From: Bacteroidia bacterium
GTDB lineage: Bacteria > Bacteroidota > Bacteroidia > J057 > JADKCL01
NCBI GenBank assembly: GCA_020635905.1
Contig: JACJYV010000001.1
Location: 62,001 to 126,000 of the forward strand
Length of the DNA: 64,000 bases
Direction of reading: 5' to 3'
This document shows, piece after piece, positions 1 to 7,920 of the stretch (positions are counted from its first letter, which is position 1; every line of letters begins with the position of its first letter). The translations under genes and the position numbers were made by a program. The notes below the pieces were generated by a model. It saw nothing but the letters and a program-made list of their open reading frames with translations. It had not been told where the DNA came from and did no database searches.

Positions 1-1197
1 CGGCTGAGCACTTCAGGGGATAAAGGGTTTGTGAACCAAAACACCTTCATCCACGGGCGGTTCAGTATCCATGAGACCCCTAAATTAAACCGTCATGGGG
101 TGGAATTTACCTGCAACAACCGACATCCCATAAATGGAAATCTGTTTTTGAATCCCTGCTTCGAAGGAAAGGCTAATCCAGATTTTTTCTACTCCTGTTT
201 CCATGGATCTGGTTGCCCTGAATCCCACATTGCAAATAATAATCTGATCGTTGGAATGCGCATGGAGGGGCCCGATTACCTTCTTTCAGGTCAAAAAGTA
301 GGCAATAATGAATTCCGGTTTACCTATGGAAATCCGAATGCGACAGTGGTTTCCACCCTGCTTAATGGGTCACTGGAATTGGTCCAAAACCGTTTTGCTG
401 GTCCCAATAATGGGCTTTTGTTTAAGGACGAACCTGAAATGCTGGCAAGTTGGGGACGCTCTCAATTGGTGGGACTAAGCGCGGGGAATGTCTCTGCTCC
501 CCCACTTGGGGCCTTCTGGGATGGGGATATTAAAAAATTCTTGCAAAAGAGCCCTGCTTCATTGAAAAAGGACCATTTTGAGATAAATGAAACCCTGAGT
601 TTCCCCGGGATTCTTTTTGACCTGAGAACCGAAAAATCCATCCATCTGAGAAGAATTGATACAAAATTAATTCTGGCCCATAGTGGGGGACGTGTGGCGG
701 CAGTTCTTTTTGACGATTCAAATAAACTCATAAAGGAGCCCGACCAATGTACCCTGAGCATTCTCGGAAGTAGTGATTCAATCTTTAAATCCGGGTCTGA
801 ATTGACGGTTTCAGATGGCTCAAATATTTCGAACAAGGGAGAAATTGCTATTGTTTTTGGGGAAAAGGTTGCCTTTGCCTTCATCGGCGTAAGCAAGGGG
901 AACGGAATTGCCTTCCTGAAAGAAATCAGATACTACGCTAATGGGCAGGCAAACATTTCCGTGGTCAAAGACCCTGCAATTTATGCTGCCTTGGCAGATC
1001 CCGGACCTGATTTCACCCTTTTGGACACCCTGGACCCTGTGGCAAATGAGCGCCCCCTGAACCCTGGTCCGGGCAACGGTTACCCTAAAGGAACTTTTGT
1101 CCGAAACTTCGCCCCGGCCGGAATGGGCACAAGCTCCTTCGTAAGCGGCTGGATCTGGGATGGAGCAAACTGGCTTAACCAGGAAATCCGGCCTTAG
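1..1197 (+). CDS. Protein of unknown function, 5' end outside window
   Basis: The frame is open from the first base, so the gene probably starts upstream of the window; the first possible internal start is GTG at 31. About 398 residues are visible. I recognise no family. The sequence is rich in Gly, Asn and Pro, has no transmembrane segment, and reads like a beta-rich extracellular or phage-tail/adhesin-like protein (Trp- and Gly-rich end, NPGPGNGYPKG near residue 345). The frame stops at 1195-1197, but an adjacent frame continues with protein-like sequence to 1340, so the C-terminus may be displaced by a frameshift. Function unknown. Confidence 0.6.
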   Translation, partial: RLSTSGDKGFVNQNTFIHGRFSIHETPKLNRHGVEFTCNNRHPINGNLFLNPCFEGKANPDFFYSCFHGSGCPESHIANNNLIVGMRMEGPDYLLSGQKVGNNEFRFTYGNPNATVVSTLLNGSLELVQNRFAGPNNGLLFKDEPEMLASWGRSQLVGLSAGNVSAPPLGAFWDGDIKKFLQKSPASLKKDHFEINETLSFPGILFDLRTEKSIHLRRIDTKLILAHSGGRVAAVLFDDSNKLIKEPDQCTLSILGSSDSIFKSGSELTVSDGSNISNKGEIAIVFGEKVAFAFIGVSKGNGIAFLKEIRYYANGQANISVVKDPAIYAALADPGPDFTLLDTLDPVANERPLNPGPGNGYPKGTFVRNFAPAGMGTSSFVSGWIWDGANWLNQEIRP

Positions 1198-1340
1198 AAA
1201 CAATCAACACTCCATTGCTCTCAGCAGGTGACCGTCCAATCATTGTCGGCAGCATTACCATCTTCGCCCAAAATGGAGCTGGAAAAACCATTCGCAAGAC
1301 TTATTTCCTGGCAGTAAAGGAAAGTTGCATCCCTGAATAA
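1191..1340 (+). other. Possible frameshifted C-terminal continuation of the first gene
   Basis: In a different frame from the upstream gene, codons from 1191 run 49 residues without a stop to TAA at 1338-1340 and include the segment GSITIFAQNGAGKTIRKTYF. No start codon or ribosome site is visible for a separate gene. The composition resembles protein rather than spacer. The simplest reading is a single-base indel (biological or from sequencing) near 1190; chance openness of 50 codons cannot be excluded. Confidence 0.35.
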
Positions 1341-1375
1341 CCTCACTTTTTAAAAACCATTAAATCTAAACAACC

Positions 1376-2347
1376 ATGAAAACGCTGAAATCATTTTTCG
1401 CCTTCCTGATGTTGCTTATCATAGCATCGGGTTCGATTGCACAAAGCAATCACGACATTCCCCTGCAGATTCTCTCCCAGGTTCACCCCTGGAGATTGCA
1501 GATTCGCATCCACACCTGTGATGAAAAAAATGCAGGAACGGACAGCAAGGTCTTTTTCATGTACAATTACGATCACCGTGACCGTTACTACCTGGCCTAT
1601 GGAAGAAACGATCGCAGACGTAACCACGATGAATTCTACGACCTGGTAATTCCTGAATTGCTTGATCTGAACAATATCCAGCGCCTGGCTCTGGGAATTG
1701 AAGGATCTGACGCCTGGTGTTTTGACCGGGTGGAGCTTTACCTGAATAACCCTTTCAAAGACGATGCCGCAGCGGGGCAGTTGGGTAATTACCTGATCTA
1801 CCGCAATACCCAACGGTTTGAAATCAGTACCCGGGGTGGATTATCTCCCCTCGTGGAACTGGAAAATCTGTATTCCTTTGTTGAAAAGATGCGGGTGCCT
1901 GTGATTTCTAATCAGGTGGCCCTGAAAGCCTCGGGAATTCCTGAACTGATCGCTCAAAACGGCAAATTAATCATCCTCCGCGAAGTCATGGAAAGCATGG
2001 TGGAATCCTATGTTGGAAATCAGATGATCAATGGGAGTAATAACGCCCTCCGAAACGCAAAGTGGGGAAAAAAGGAAGGCCGGGCCTACGTAGGTATCAG
2101 GCATAATCCCGAAAAACACGCCCCCAATGAAGCCCGCCTGGATTTGGACATCACCCGTGATGGAACTCCCCCGGCTGGTTCTCTGATCAGGGATTTCCGC
2201 AGAATCCTTTCTGTAACTAACCGCAACGATATGCTTTCTTTCGGAATTGAGGGCTTTCCTGATGTTTTTTCCATCTATTCAGGTCCCGCGTTGCCTGAAT
2301 TCAATTCCCAGCACAATCTGGTATTGCAAAACCGGCCTCAACCCTGA
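1376..2347 (+). CDS. Secreted protein with PLAT/LH2-like domain
   Basis: The 323-residue product begins with a clear signal peptide (residues 1-23, hydrophobic LMLLIIASGS, cleavage near IAQ/S). Residues about 40-130 follow a PLAT/LH2 beta-sandwich pattern: IRIHTCDEKNAGTDSKV at the start, a DEF element in the middle, then LALGIEGSDAWCFDRVELYL. PLAT domains usually bind lipids or proteins at membranes; the role here is not known. The remaining 190 residues are unrecognised, with a basic stretch near residue 230. A strong terminator follows 50 bases downstream, so the unit ends here. The ATG at 1376 directly precedes the signal peptide. Confidence 0.75.
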   Translation: MKTLKSFFAFLMLLIIASGSIAQSNHDIPLQILSQVHPWRLQIRIHTCDEKNAGTDSKVFFMYNYDHRDRYYLAYGRNDRRRNHDEFYDLVIPELLDLNNIQRLALGIEGSDAWCFDRVELYLNNPFKDDAAAGQLGNYLIYRNTQRFEISTRGGLSPLVELENLYSFVEKMRVPVISNQVALKASGIPELIAQNGKLIILREVMESMVESYVGNQMINGSNNALRNAKWGKKEGRAYVGIRHNPEKHAPNEARLDLDITRDGTPPAGSLIRDFRRILSVTNRNDMLSFGIEGFPDVFSIYSGPALPEFNSQHNLVLQNRPQP

Positions 2348-2397
2348 TTTTTAGTTGGTAACGGTATCCTTATATCTCAAATCAACCTTAATTAAAA

Positions 2398-2425
2398 AGC
2401 CCGAACCAGTTTGGTTCGGGCTTTT
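2398..2425 (+). terminator. Rho-independent terminator
   Basis: A perfect 11-bp stem (AGCCCGAACCA with TGGTTCGGGCT) and a GTT loop is followed by TTTT. It lies 50 bases after the PLAT-like gene. The preceding A-run means it could also end transcription from the tRNA genes on the minus strand. Confidence 0.85.
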
Positions 2426-2429
2426 GTTG

Positions 2430-2503
2430 TACGCCCACAGGGACTCGAACCCCGAACCTGCTGCTTAGAAGGCAGCTGCTCTATCCAGTTGAGCTATGAG
2501 CGC
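2430..2503 (-). tRNA. tRNA-Arg (anticodon UCU)
   Basis: On the minus strand the acceptor GCGCTCA pairs with TGGGCGT (with G-U pairs), the D arm is GCTC/GAGC, the anticodon arm is GCTGC-CTTCTAA-GCAGC with UCU, and the T arm is CGGGG-TTCGAGT-CCCTG. All four arms are intact. CCA does not appear to be encoded. This is the apparent parent of the palindrome-bearing copies just downstream on the plus coordinate. Confidence 0.93.
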
Positions 2504-2561
2504 ATTTTCAAGAACTATTTCCAATCCTTTCTGCGAAGGATGAGATTCAATACAATTACAA

Positions 2562-2660
2562 TACGCCCACAGGGTCCCGATAGCTATCGGGACGAACCCC
2601 GAACCTGCTGCTTAGAAGGCAGCTGCTTCCCGAAACTATTCGGGATTGAGCTATGAGCGC
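2562..2660 (-). pseudogene. tRNA-Arg copy with palindromes in the D and T loops
   Basis: The acceptor ends and the UCU anticodon arm are identical to the intact tRNA-Arg at 2430-2503. The T loop is expanded by the 18-base palindrome TCCCGATAGCTATCGGGA, with the T stem kept, and the D loop plus one side of the D stem is replaced by a near-palindrome of the form TCCCGAAACTATTCGGGA. It is 99 bases long instead of 74. It is unlikely to make a functional tRNA because the T loop is split. Confidence 0.8.
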
Positions 2661-2783
2661 ATTTTCAAGAACATTCCTTCTTAAGAAGGTGGCCTGAGTA
2701 ACAAGCCCAAAAAAGAAAAGCAACCAACAATTTTAGATTAACCCTTTTGTTAACTGCTAATTGCCAATTGCCATTCCGTCTGT

Positions 2784-2844
2784 CGAGGTGGCAGGATTCG
2801 AACCTGCGGCCCTCTGCTCCCAAAGCAGATGCGCTAACCGGACT
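2784..2844 (-). pseudogene. 3' fragment of tRNA-Pro(UGG)
   Basis: This stretch matches the intact tRNA-Pro at 3176-3250 through the acceptor 3' strand, T arm, anticodon arm and part of the D arm. It then diverges at about 2844, so the 5' acceptor strand is missing. The lost part is replaced by sequence resembling the spacer that follows the intact gene (GTGCGAA). Confidence 0.8.
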
Positions 2845-2870
2845 TCACTCGTGTGCGAAGACTCTTTTGA

Positions 2871-2896
2871 AACATTCGGGATTGAGCCATGAGCGC
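2871..2896 (-). pseudogene. 5' fragment of a palindrome-bearing tRNA-Arg
   Basis: The 26 bases match the 5' acceptor strand, the D-stem start and the right half of the inserted palindrome (TTCGGGATTGAG) of the altered tRNA-Arg copies at 2562-2660 and 2955-3053. The rest of that tRNA copy is absent, marking a deletion or duplication junction. Confidence 0.6.
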
Positions 2897-2954
2897 ATTT
2901 TCAAGAACTATTTCCAATCCTTTCTGTAAAGGATGAGATTCAATACAATTAAAA

Positions 2955-3053
2955 TACGCCCACAGGGTCCCGATAGCTATCGGGACGAACCCCGAACCTG
3001 CTGCTTAGAAGGCAGCTGCTTCCCGAAACTATTCGGGATTGAGCTATGAGCGC
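2955..3053 (-). pseudogene. Second tRNA-Arg copy with palindromes in the D and T loops
   Basis: This has the same architecture as the copy at 2562-2660, 393 bases away: intact acceptor strands and UCU anticodon arm, an 18-base palindrome in the T loop, and a second palindrome replacing the D loop. It is part of the 393-base duplication. Confidence 0.8.
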
Positions 3054-3175
3054 ATTTTCAAGAACATTCCTTCTTAAGAAGGTGGCCTGAGTAACAAGCC
3101 CAAAAAAGAAAAGCAACCAACAATTTTAGATTAACCCTTTTGTTAACTGCTAATTGCCAATTGCCATTCCGTCTG

Positions 3176-3250
3176 TCGAGGTGGCAGGATTCGAACCTGC
3201 GGCCCTCTGCTCCCAAAGCAGATGCGCTAACCGGACTGCGCTACACCTCG
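3176..3250 (-). tRNA. tRNA-Pro (anticodon UGG)
   Basis: On the minus strand the acceptor CGAGGTG/CACCTCG, D arm GCGC/GCGC, anticodon arm TCTGC-TTTGGGA-GCAGA with UGG, and T arm GCAGG-TTCGAAT-CCTGC are all intact. It appears to be the parent of the five degenerate tRNA-like units immediately beyond it. Confidence 0.93.
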
Positions 3251-3809
3251 TTTTGTGCGAAAGAACTCATTTTTCACTGAGGTGGCTGAATCCTGTTGCA
3301 ATCCCAATTTGAATTGGGATGCGCTAACAGGTCCCGATAGCTATCGGGAGCGCTACACCTCGTTTTGTGCGAAAGAACTCATTTTTCACTGAGGTGGCTG
3401 AATCCTGTTGCAATCCCAATTTGAATTGGGATGCGCTAACAGGTCCCGATAGCTATCGGGAGCGCTACACCTCGTTTTGTGCGAAAGAACTCATTTTTCA
3501 CTGAGGTGGCTGAATCCTGTTGCAATCCCATCTTGAATTGGGATGCGCTAACAGGTCCCGATAGCTATCGGGAGCGCTACTCCTCGTTTTGTGCGAAAGA
3601 ACTCATTCTTCACTGAGGTGGCTGAATCCCGTTGCAATCCCAATTTGAATTGGGATGCGCTAACAGGTCCCGATAGCTATCGGGAGCGCTACACCTCGTT
3701 TTGTGCGAAAGAACTCATTTTCACTGAGGTGGCTGAATCCTGTAGCAATCCCAATTTGAATTGGGATGCGCTAACAGGTCCCGATAGCTATCGGGAGCGC
3801 TACACCTCG
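3251..3809 (-). repeat. Five tandem 112-bp tRNA-Pro-like units with palindromic arms
   Basis: Units end at 3362, 3474, 3586, 3698 and 3809 (period 112, last one 111). Each consists of a 28-base leader (GTGCGAAAGAACTC) and an 84-base tRNA-Pro-like segment. In that segment the acceptor ends and both D-stem strands (GCGC) are kept, the D loop is TCCCGATAGCTATCGGGA, the anticodon arm is replaced by a hairpin of the form ATCCCAATTTGAATTGGGAT, and the T arm is degraded. There is no anticodon, so these are not tRNAs. The units differ at only a few positions. Confidence 0.9.
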
Positions 3810-3980
3810 TTGGTGTGAAAGAACAAAATCCAAAGGGGTAAATATCAAGACAAGAGGGACAAATCTGCGGCTGTATTTTCTCACCTGTTCTGAGATGACC
3901 GCCCCTCATGGCTCCTGGCTTCCTTTTGAAGAAATCTGCGCCCAGATTTCCCGCTTTTTCCGCCATTTACCCCAATAAAA

Positions 3981-3998
3981 AAAGCCCGTAGGGCTTTT
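3981..3998. terminator. Bidirectional terminator
   Basis: AAAGCCC-GTA-GGGCTTT is flanked by an A-run on the left and a T-run on the right, so it can work in both directions. On the minus strand it follows the tRNA-Ser gene directly. The 170 bases before it (3810-3976) hold no gene that I can support. Confidence 0.75.
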
Positions 3999-4001
3999 TC
4001 G

Positions 4002-4090
4002 CGGTGAGGGAGGGATTCGAACCCTCGGTACCCCTTTCGAAGTACGGCGGTTTAGCAAACCGCTGGTTTCAGCCGCTCACCCACCTCACC
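4002..4090 (-). tRNA. tRNA-Ser (anticodon GCU)
   Basis: The acceptor GGTGAGG/CCTCACC with discriminator G, the anticodon arm GCGGT-TTGCTAA-ACCGC carrying GCU, the long variable arm typical of serine tRNAs, and a T arm with GGTTCGAATCC are all present. No palindrome insertion is seen in this tRNA. Confidence 0.93.
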
Positions 4091-4211
4091 GGATTGGACT
4101 GCAAATATAATACATCATCTTAATTGAGCAATAGGAAAAATAAATATTTTTTGTCTATTTTGGTTCTCTGTTATAAAGCGAAATGAACAACCAGAAAGCT
4201 TGGTCCTTGTA

Positions 4212-5996
4212 ATGAATACTGTTTTTTCCCGTTCAACACTTTTACTTCTGCCCGCCCTGTTTCTGCTGCTTTCATGCGGCGGTGGGGGATCCAATTCGTC
4301 CTCCCTGGGCAGAACAAATACCATGGTGGTACACGCACTTTCCGACCTCACCGGGATGAACCCCATCAATACGGTTGGTGCACAAACTACTGCGGTTCAG
4401 GAACTTGTTTTCGACAAGCTGCTGGCGCTTGATTTTGAAACTTACGATATACGCCCAACCGTCACGGATGAATTGCCCGAAATTTCCGGGGATAAACTGA
4501 CCTACACCTTTAAATTAAGGAATGATATTGTGTTCTCAGACGGTACTCCCATGACTGCCGACGACATCGTTTTTTCCTTCAAAGCCACCATGAATCCATT
4601 TGTGGATTCGGCTCCTGTCCGGGCCGAATTGCACAACTTCATTGACTGCATCAAGGTCGATAAACTCACGGTGGAATTAAAACTTTCGGATTCCGGCCCC
4701 AAAAATCTCGACAAACTGGCCATCAATTTTTTCATTTTGCCCAAACACATCTATGATAAAGGCAATCTGACCGACGGCTATACTTCAACCCAGGGAGTGC
4801 GTGCCTGCGAAAACCGCGACGCGGTAGATCCCATTGCCTTGGATAAAATGAAAACTTTTGGTATCGCATTTGACAACGAGAAATTTCAACGAACCAAAGA
4901 ATTTGTGATAGGCTCGGGCCGCTACACTTTCGATGGCTGGAATACCGGGCAAATGATTCGCCTGGTGAAAAACAAAAACTACTGGAAAGCTGGCTCAGGT
5001 CACGATTTCGACCAGCAGAATATGGATACCATCATTCTCAAGACCATCAACGACCTTGAGACTGCATTTATCGCATTGAAAAGCGGGGATATTGACTTTT
5101 CAGACCAGTTTAAAGCCTCTCAGGTGGCGGAAAAGATGAATTCTGACGACTTTAAAAAGAATTTCAAAGTCCAGACCATCCCCTACCCTTTCTATGAATA
5201 CATTGGCTGGAACACCCGCATCAAAGACCAGCCCAACCGCAATTTCTTTGCCGACAAACGGGTAAGAACTGCCCTTTCTCACCTGGTGGATGTGGACGAA
5301 ATCATCTCCCAGATCATGTATAATACGGCCATTCCCATTACCTCCATGGTATTTTACAAGCGCCCTGAATACGCCAAAAACCTGGAAGTAATCAAATATA
5401 ATGAGCAAAAAGCCCAGGCCCTGCTGTATCAGGCTGGTTGGGAAGATCTGGATGGCGACGGATTTATTGAGAAGGAAGTCAACGGGGTAACTGTGCCTTT
5501 CTCCTTTAAATTATATTACCGCCAGGGTCAGGATGTGCGCAAAAACATCGCTCTGATCGTCAAAAAGAACCTGGAAAAGGCAGGTATCCGGGTGGAACCC
5601 ATCGCCCTGGATTGGTCCGTAATGCTGGAAAAACTGAAGCGAAAAGAACTCGACGCCTGGATTGGCGCCTGGGTGTATGACTCCAACGAGCAGGATTTTT
5701 ATCAGCTTTTTCATTCTTCCCAGATTGAAAATGAAGGATTTAACTGGACCTGCTACTCCAATCCTGAGGCCGACCGTCTGATGGAAAAGATTTATACAGA
5801 ATGGGATCAGGATAAGCGGTTTGACCTGCACCGCAAGGTGCAGGAGATCATTTACGATGACCAGCCTTATACCCTCCTCTTTGCGAACATGGCCCGCATT
5901 GCCTATAATAATCGCATGGACACCAAAAAATTCTACGGACAGAGGCCCTGTTATGACCTGCCTCAGTTCAAGGTGGTGAAGCCCTCGCCAAATTAA
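4212..5996 (+). CDS. ABC transporter substrate-binding lipoprotein, family 5 (first copy)
   Basis: This is a 594-residue extracellular solute-binding protein of the OppA/DppA family (SBP_bac_5), predicted to bind peptides or similar solutes at the membrane surface. The ATG at 4212 gives a lipoprotein signal, LFLLLSC followed by GGGG; a TTG at 4200 in the same frame would only add four residues. Family features include the FSDGTPMTADDIVFSFKA segment near residue 110, the GSGRYTFDGWNTGQMIRLVKNKNYW block near 235, and the C-terminal VQEIIYDDQPYTLLF. Its neighbour at 6091 is a paralogue, followed by two permeases. The substrate cannot be read from the sequence. A weak promoter-like AT-rich region precedes it. 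Confidence 0.9.
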   Translation: MNTVFSRSTLLLLPALFLLLSCGGGGSNSSSLGRTNTMVVHALSDLTGMNPINTVGAQTTAVQELVFDKLLALDFETYDIRPTVTDELPEISGDKLTYTFKLRNDIVFSDGTPMTADDIVFSFKATMNPFVDSAPVRAELHNFIDCIKVDKLTVELKLSDSGPKNLDKLAINFFILPKHIYDKGNLTDGYTSTQGVRACENRDAVDPIALDKMKTFGIAFDNEKFQRTKEFVIGSGRYTFDGWNTGQMIRLVKNKNYWKAGSGHDFDQQNMDTIILKTINDLETAFIALKSGDIDFSDQFKASQVAEKMNSDDFKKNFKVQTIPYPFYEYIGWNTRIKDQPNRNFFADKRVRTALSHLVDVDEIISQIMYNTAIPITSMVFYKRPEYAKNLEVIKYNEQKAQALLYQAGWEDLDGDGFIEKEVNGVTVPFSFKLYYRQGQDVRKNIALIVKKNLEKAGIRVEPIALDWSVMLEKLKRKELDAWIGAWVYDSNEQDFYQLFHSSQIENEGFNWTCYSNPEADRLMEKIYTEWDQDKRFDLHRKVQEIIYDDQPYTLLFANMARIAYNNRMDTKKFYGQRPCYDLPQFKVVKPSPN

Positions 5997-6040
5997 TCTT
6001 CTGCTATATCAGGGACTTTGGTTTTGAACCTGTGAATGGA

Positions 6041-6071
6041 TTTCATTTAATGGGGGATTCTTTTATTTTTG
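6041..6071 (+). promoter_or_regulatory. Candidate Bacteroidota-type promoter
   Basis: TATTTTTG at 6064-6071 matches the -7 consensus TAnnTTTG. TTTC at 6041-6044 is a 3-of-4 match to the -33 element TTTG, with 19 bases between them. It lies 20 bases before the second substrate-binding gene, suggesting separate transcription of that gene and the permeases. Confidence 0.4.
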
Positions 6072-6090
6072 TACTAAACCCTACCGAATT

Positions 6091-7902
6091 ATGAGAATTT
6101 TTCCTCCATTGCTGAAATACTTTGCCCTCATTCTGATTGGATTAACCCTTGGATTGGCCGGGTGTAAAGAAAATGGGGGTACTGATTACGAATCTGACCA
6201 GGTAACCCCGAAACGGGGAGATTGGGTAATCATCCAACATGCCACCGAGGCAGATGCCCTGAATCCCTTCACCTTTAAAATATCCCAGGCAGGGTATATC
6301 ATTACTCAGCTTTTCCAACCTCTCCTTTCACTTCACCCTGAAACCTACGAGGAAGTACCTGTTTTGGCGAAATCCATGCCTGAAATGCTGGAGGATGGCA
6401 AAAAATACCGTTTTGAAATACGGGAAGAAGCAACCTGGGACGATGGCTCGCCCATTACCGGGCATGACGTGGTGTTTTCCTACAAAACGATCAAAAACCC
6501 CTGGGTGGATGCCGCTGCATACCGCGGATACTACAGCTTTGTGGGCGATATTGAAGTCGATAAGGATAATCCCAAAATATTCACCGTCACCACAGAAACC
6601 AGTTTTTATGGTTCGGCCTTTGCCATTGGCGACCTGTATGTTTTGCCCAAATACAGATACGATCCCGATGGGCTGATGGACGAATTCACCCTGCCCCAAC
6701 TCAATGAACTCGGCAGTTTGGAGGAATTGGTCCCGAACGAAAAATTGGAGGCATTTGCCAATGCCTATAATTCTGAAAAATATGCCCGTGAAGCGGGATT
6801 TGTAGGAGGTTCAGGTCCATATTCACTTGAAAAATGGGAAACTGGTACCCAGGTGAATCTGGTGCGGAAAGAAAAATGGTGGGGCGATAAAATCGAAACG
6901 GACCTCGTATTGTTCAAAGCATGGCCTGAAAAGCTTATCTACCGCGTAATCACTGACTTTGGGGCCAGTGTGGCGGCTCTGAAACAGGAAGAGATCGACG
7001 TCTATTTTTCCCTCAAAGCAGAAGATTTTAATTCCCTCAAGGAAAATGAGGATGTGGTGAAAAACTTCAGTTTCGCCACTGAGCAATCAGCCATCTTCAC
7101 CTATATTGGTATGAATGGCATGCCGCCAGCCAACCGTAAAAAATTCCTCACCGATAAAAGAGTCAGAAGAGCCATGGCCCATCTGGTGGATGTGGACATG
7201 ATGATCAAAGATGTGTATCTGGGCTATGCCACCCGTCTGACCACCCCGGTACTTCCCTTCCGTCCGGAATTCAACAAAGACCTCCCCCCCATTCCCTTCG
7301 ATCCACAAAAAGCGGCTGCCCTTTTGGACGAGGCTGGCTGGATTGATGCCAATGGAGACGGAGTGCGGGAGAAAATGGTGGATGGAAAAGTGATCGACAT
7401 GCGCATGGATTATGAGATCATGCCCAACCGCGAGACCTCCAAGGCCGTTGCCCTGATCTTTCAGCAGGAAGCCCGCAAAATTGGGGTGGAACTGAATATT
7501 GTTGAAACAGATCTTGGGGTTTTGATCCCCCGCCTGCGCGAACACGATTTCGATATGGTGGCCCTGGGCTTCAGCAGCGCCCCCATTCCCACAGACTTCA
7601 AACAAATCTGGTCCACGGAAAGCTGGGAAATGAAGGGTTCCAATTATTTCGGTCCCACCACCGCCGAAGGCGACAGCCTGATCGAGGCCATTCGCCAGGA
7701 GCGCGACGATGCCAAACGCATGAAACTCTACCAACGGGTGCAGGAAATCATCTACGATGAACAGCCTGTAATATTTATGCTGAATCCTTCAGAGAGATTT
7801 GCCTTTCACAAACGTTTCAGAAATGTACAAACAACCGTAGTAAAACCAGGTTTTGATCCCCAGGGCTTCTGGACTCCCACAGAACTCATCAGGTATCATT
7901 AA
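6091..7902 (+). CDS. ABC transporter substrate-binding lipoprotein, family 5 (second copy)
   Basis: The 603-residue product is a second SBP_bac_5 protein. The signal peptide ends in a lipobox (GLAGC at about residue 25). The matching family blocks are DDGSPITGHDVVFSYKTI near residue 120, GGSGPYSLEKWETGTQVNLVRKEKWW near 240, FLTDKRVRRAMAHLVDVDMMI near 355 and VQEIIYDEQPVIFML near 550. The gene is followed after 18 bases by the first permease gene, so it likely forms an operon with 7921-10689. Two distinct binding lipoproteins beside one permease pair suggests two substrates or stages sharing a channel; that is inference. Confidence 0.9.
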   Translation: MRIFPPLLKYFALILIGLTLGLAGCKENGGTDYESDQVTPKRGDWVIIQHATEADALNPFTFKISQAGYIITQLFQPLLSLHPETYEEVPVLAKSMPEMLEDGKKYRFEIREEATWDDGSPITGHDVVFSYKTIKNPWVDAAAYRGYYSFVGDIEVDKDNPKIFTVTTETSFYGSAFAIGDLYVLPKYRYDPDGLMDEFTLPQLNELGSLEELVPNEKLEAFANAYNSEKYAREAGFVGGSGPYSLEKWETGTQVNLVRKEKWWGDKIETDLVLFKAWPEKLIYRVITDFGASVAALKQEEIDVYFSLKAEDFNSLKENEDVVKNFSFATEQSAIFTYIGMNGMPPANRKKFLTDKRVRRAMAHLVDVDMMIKDVYLGYATRLTTPVLPFRPEFNKDLPPIPFDPQKAAALLDEAGWIDANGDGVREKMVDGKVIDMRMDYEIMPNRETSKAVALIFQQEARKIGVELNIVETDLGVLIPRLREHDFDMVALGFSSAPIPTDFKQIWSTESWEMKGSNYFGPTTAEGDSLIEAIRQERDDAKRMKLYQRVQEIIYDEQPVIFMLNPSERFAFHKRFRNVQTTVVKPGFDPQGFWTPTELIRYH

Positions 7903-7920
7903 GGCGGGAAACTCGCAGAA

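Larger units (their letters stand above)
2489..3237. repeat. Direct duplication with 393-base offset
   Basis: Bases about 2489-2844 recur at about 2882-3237 at a constant offset of 393. Each copy carries the end of a tRNA-Arg, a 60-base spacer, a palindrome-bearing tRNA-Arg copy, a spacer with CTTCTTAAGAAG, and tRNA-Pro sequence. The tRNA-Pro in the first copy is cut off at about 2844, whereas the second continues into an intact gene. Only a few substitutions separate the copies, so the duplication looks recent. Confidence 0.85.

Noticed and set aside
2411..3966. Short frames across the tRNA region
   Set aside because: They cover intact tRNA genes and their copies; the peptides only reflect tRNA sequence.
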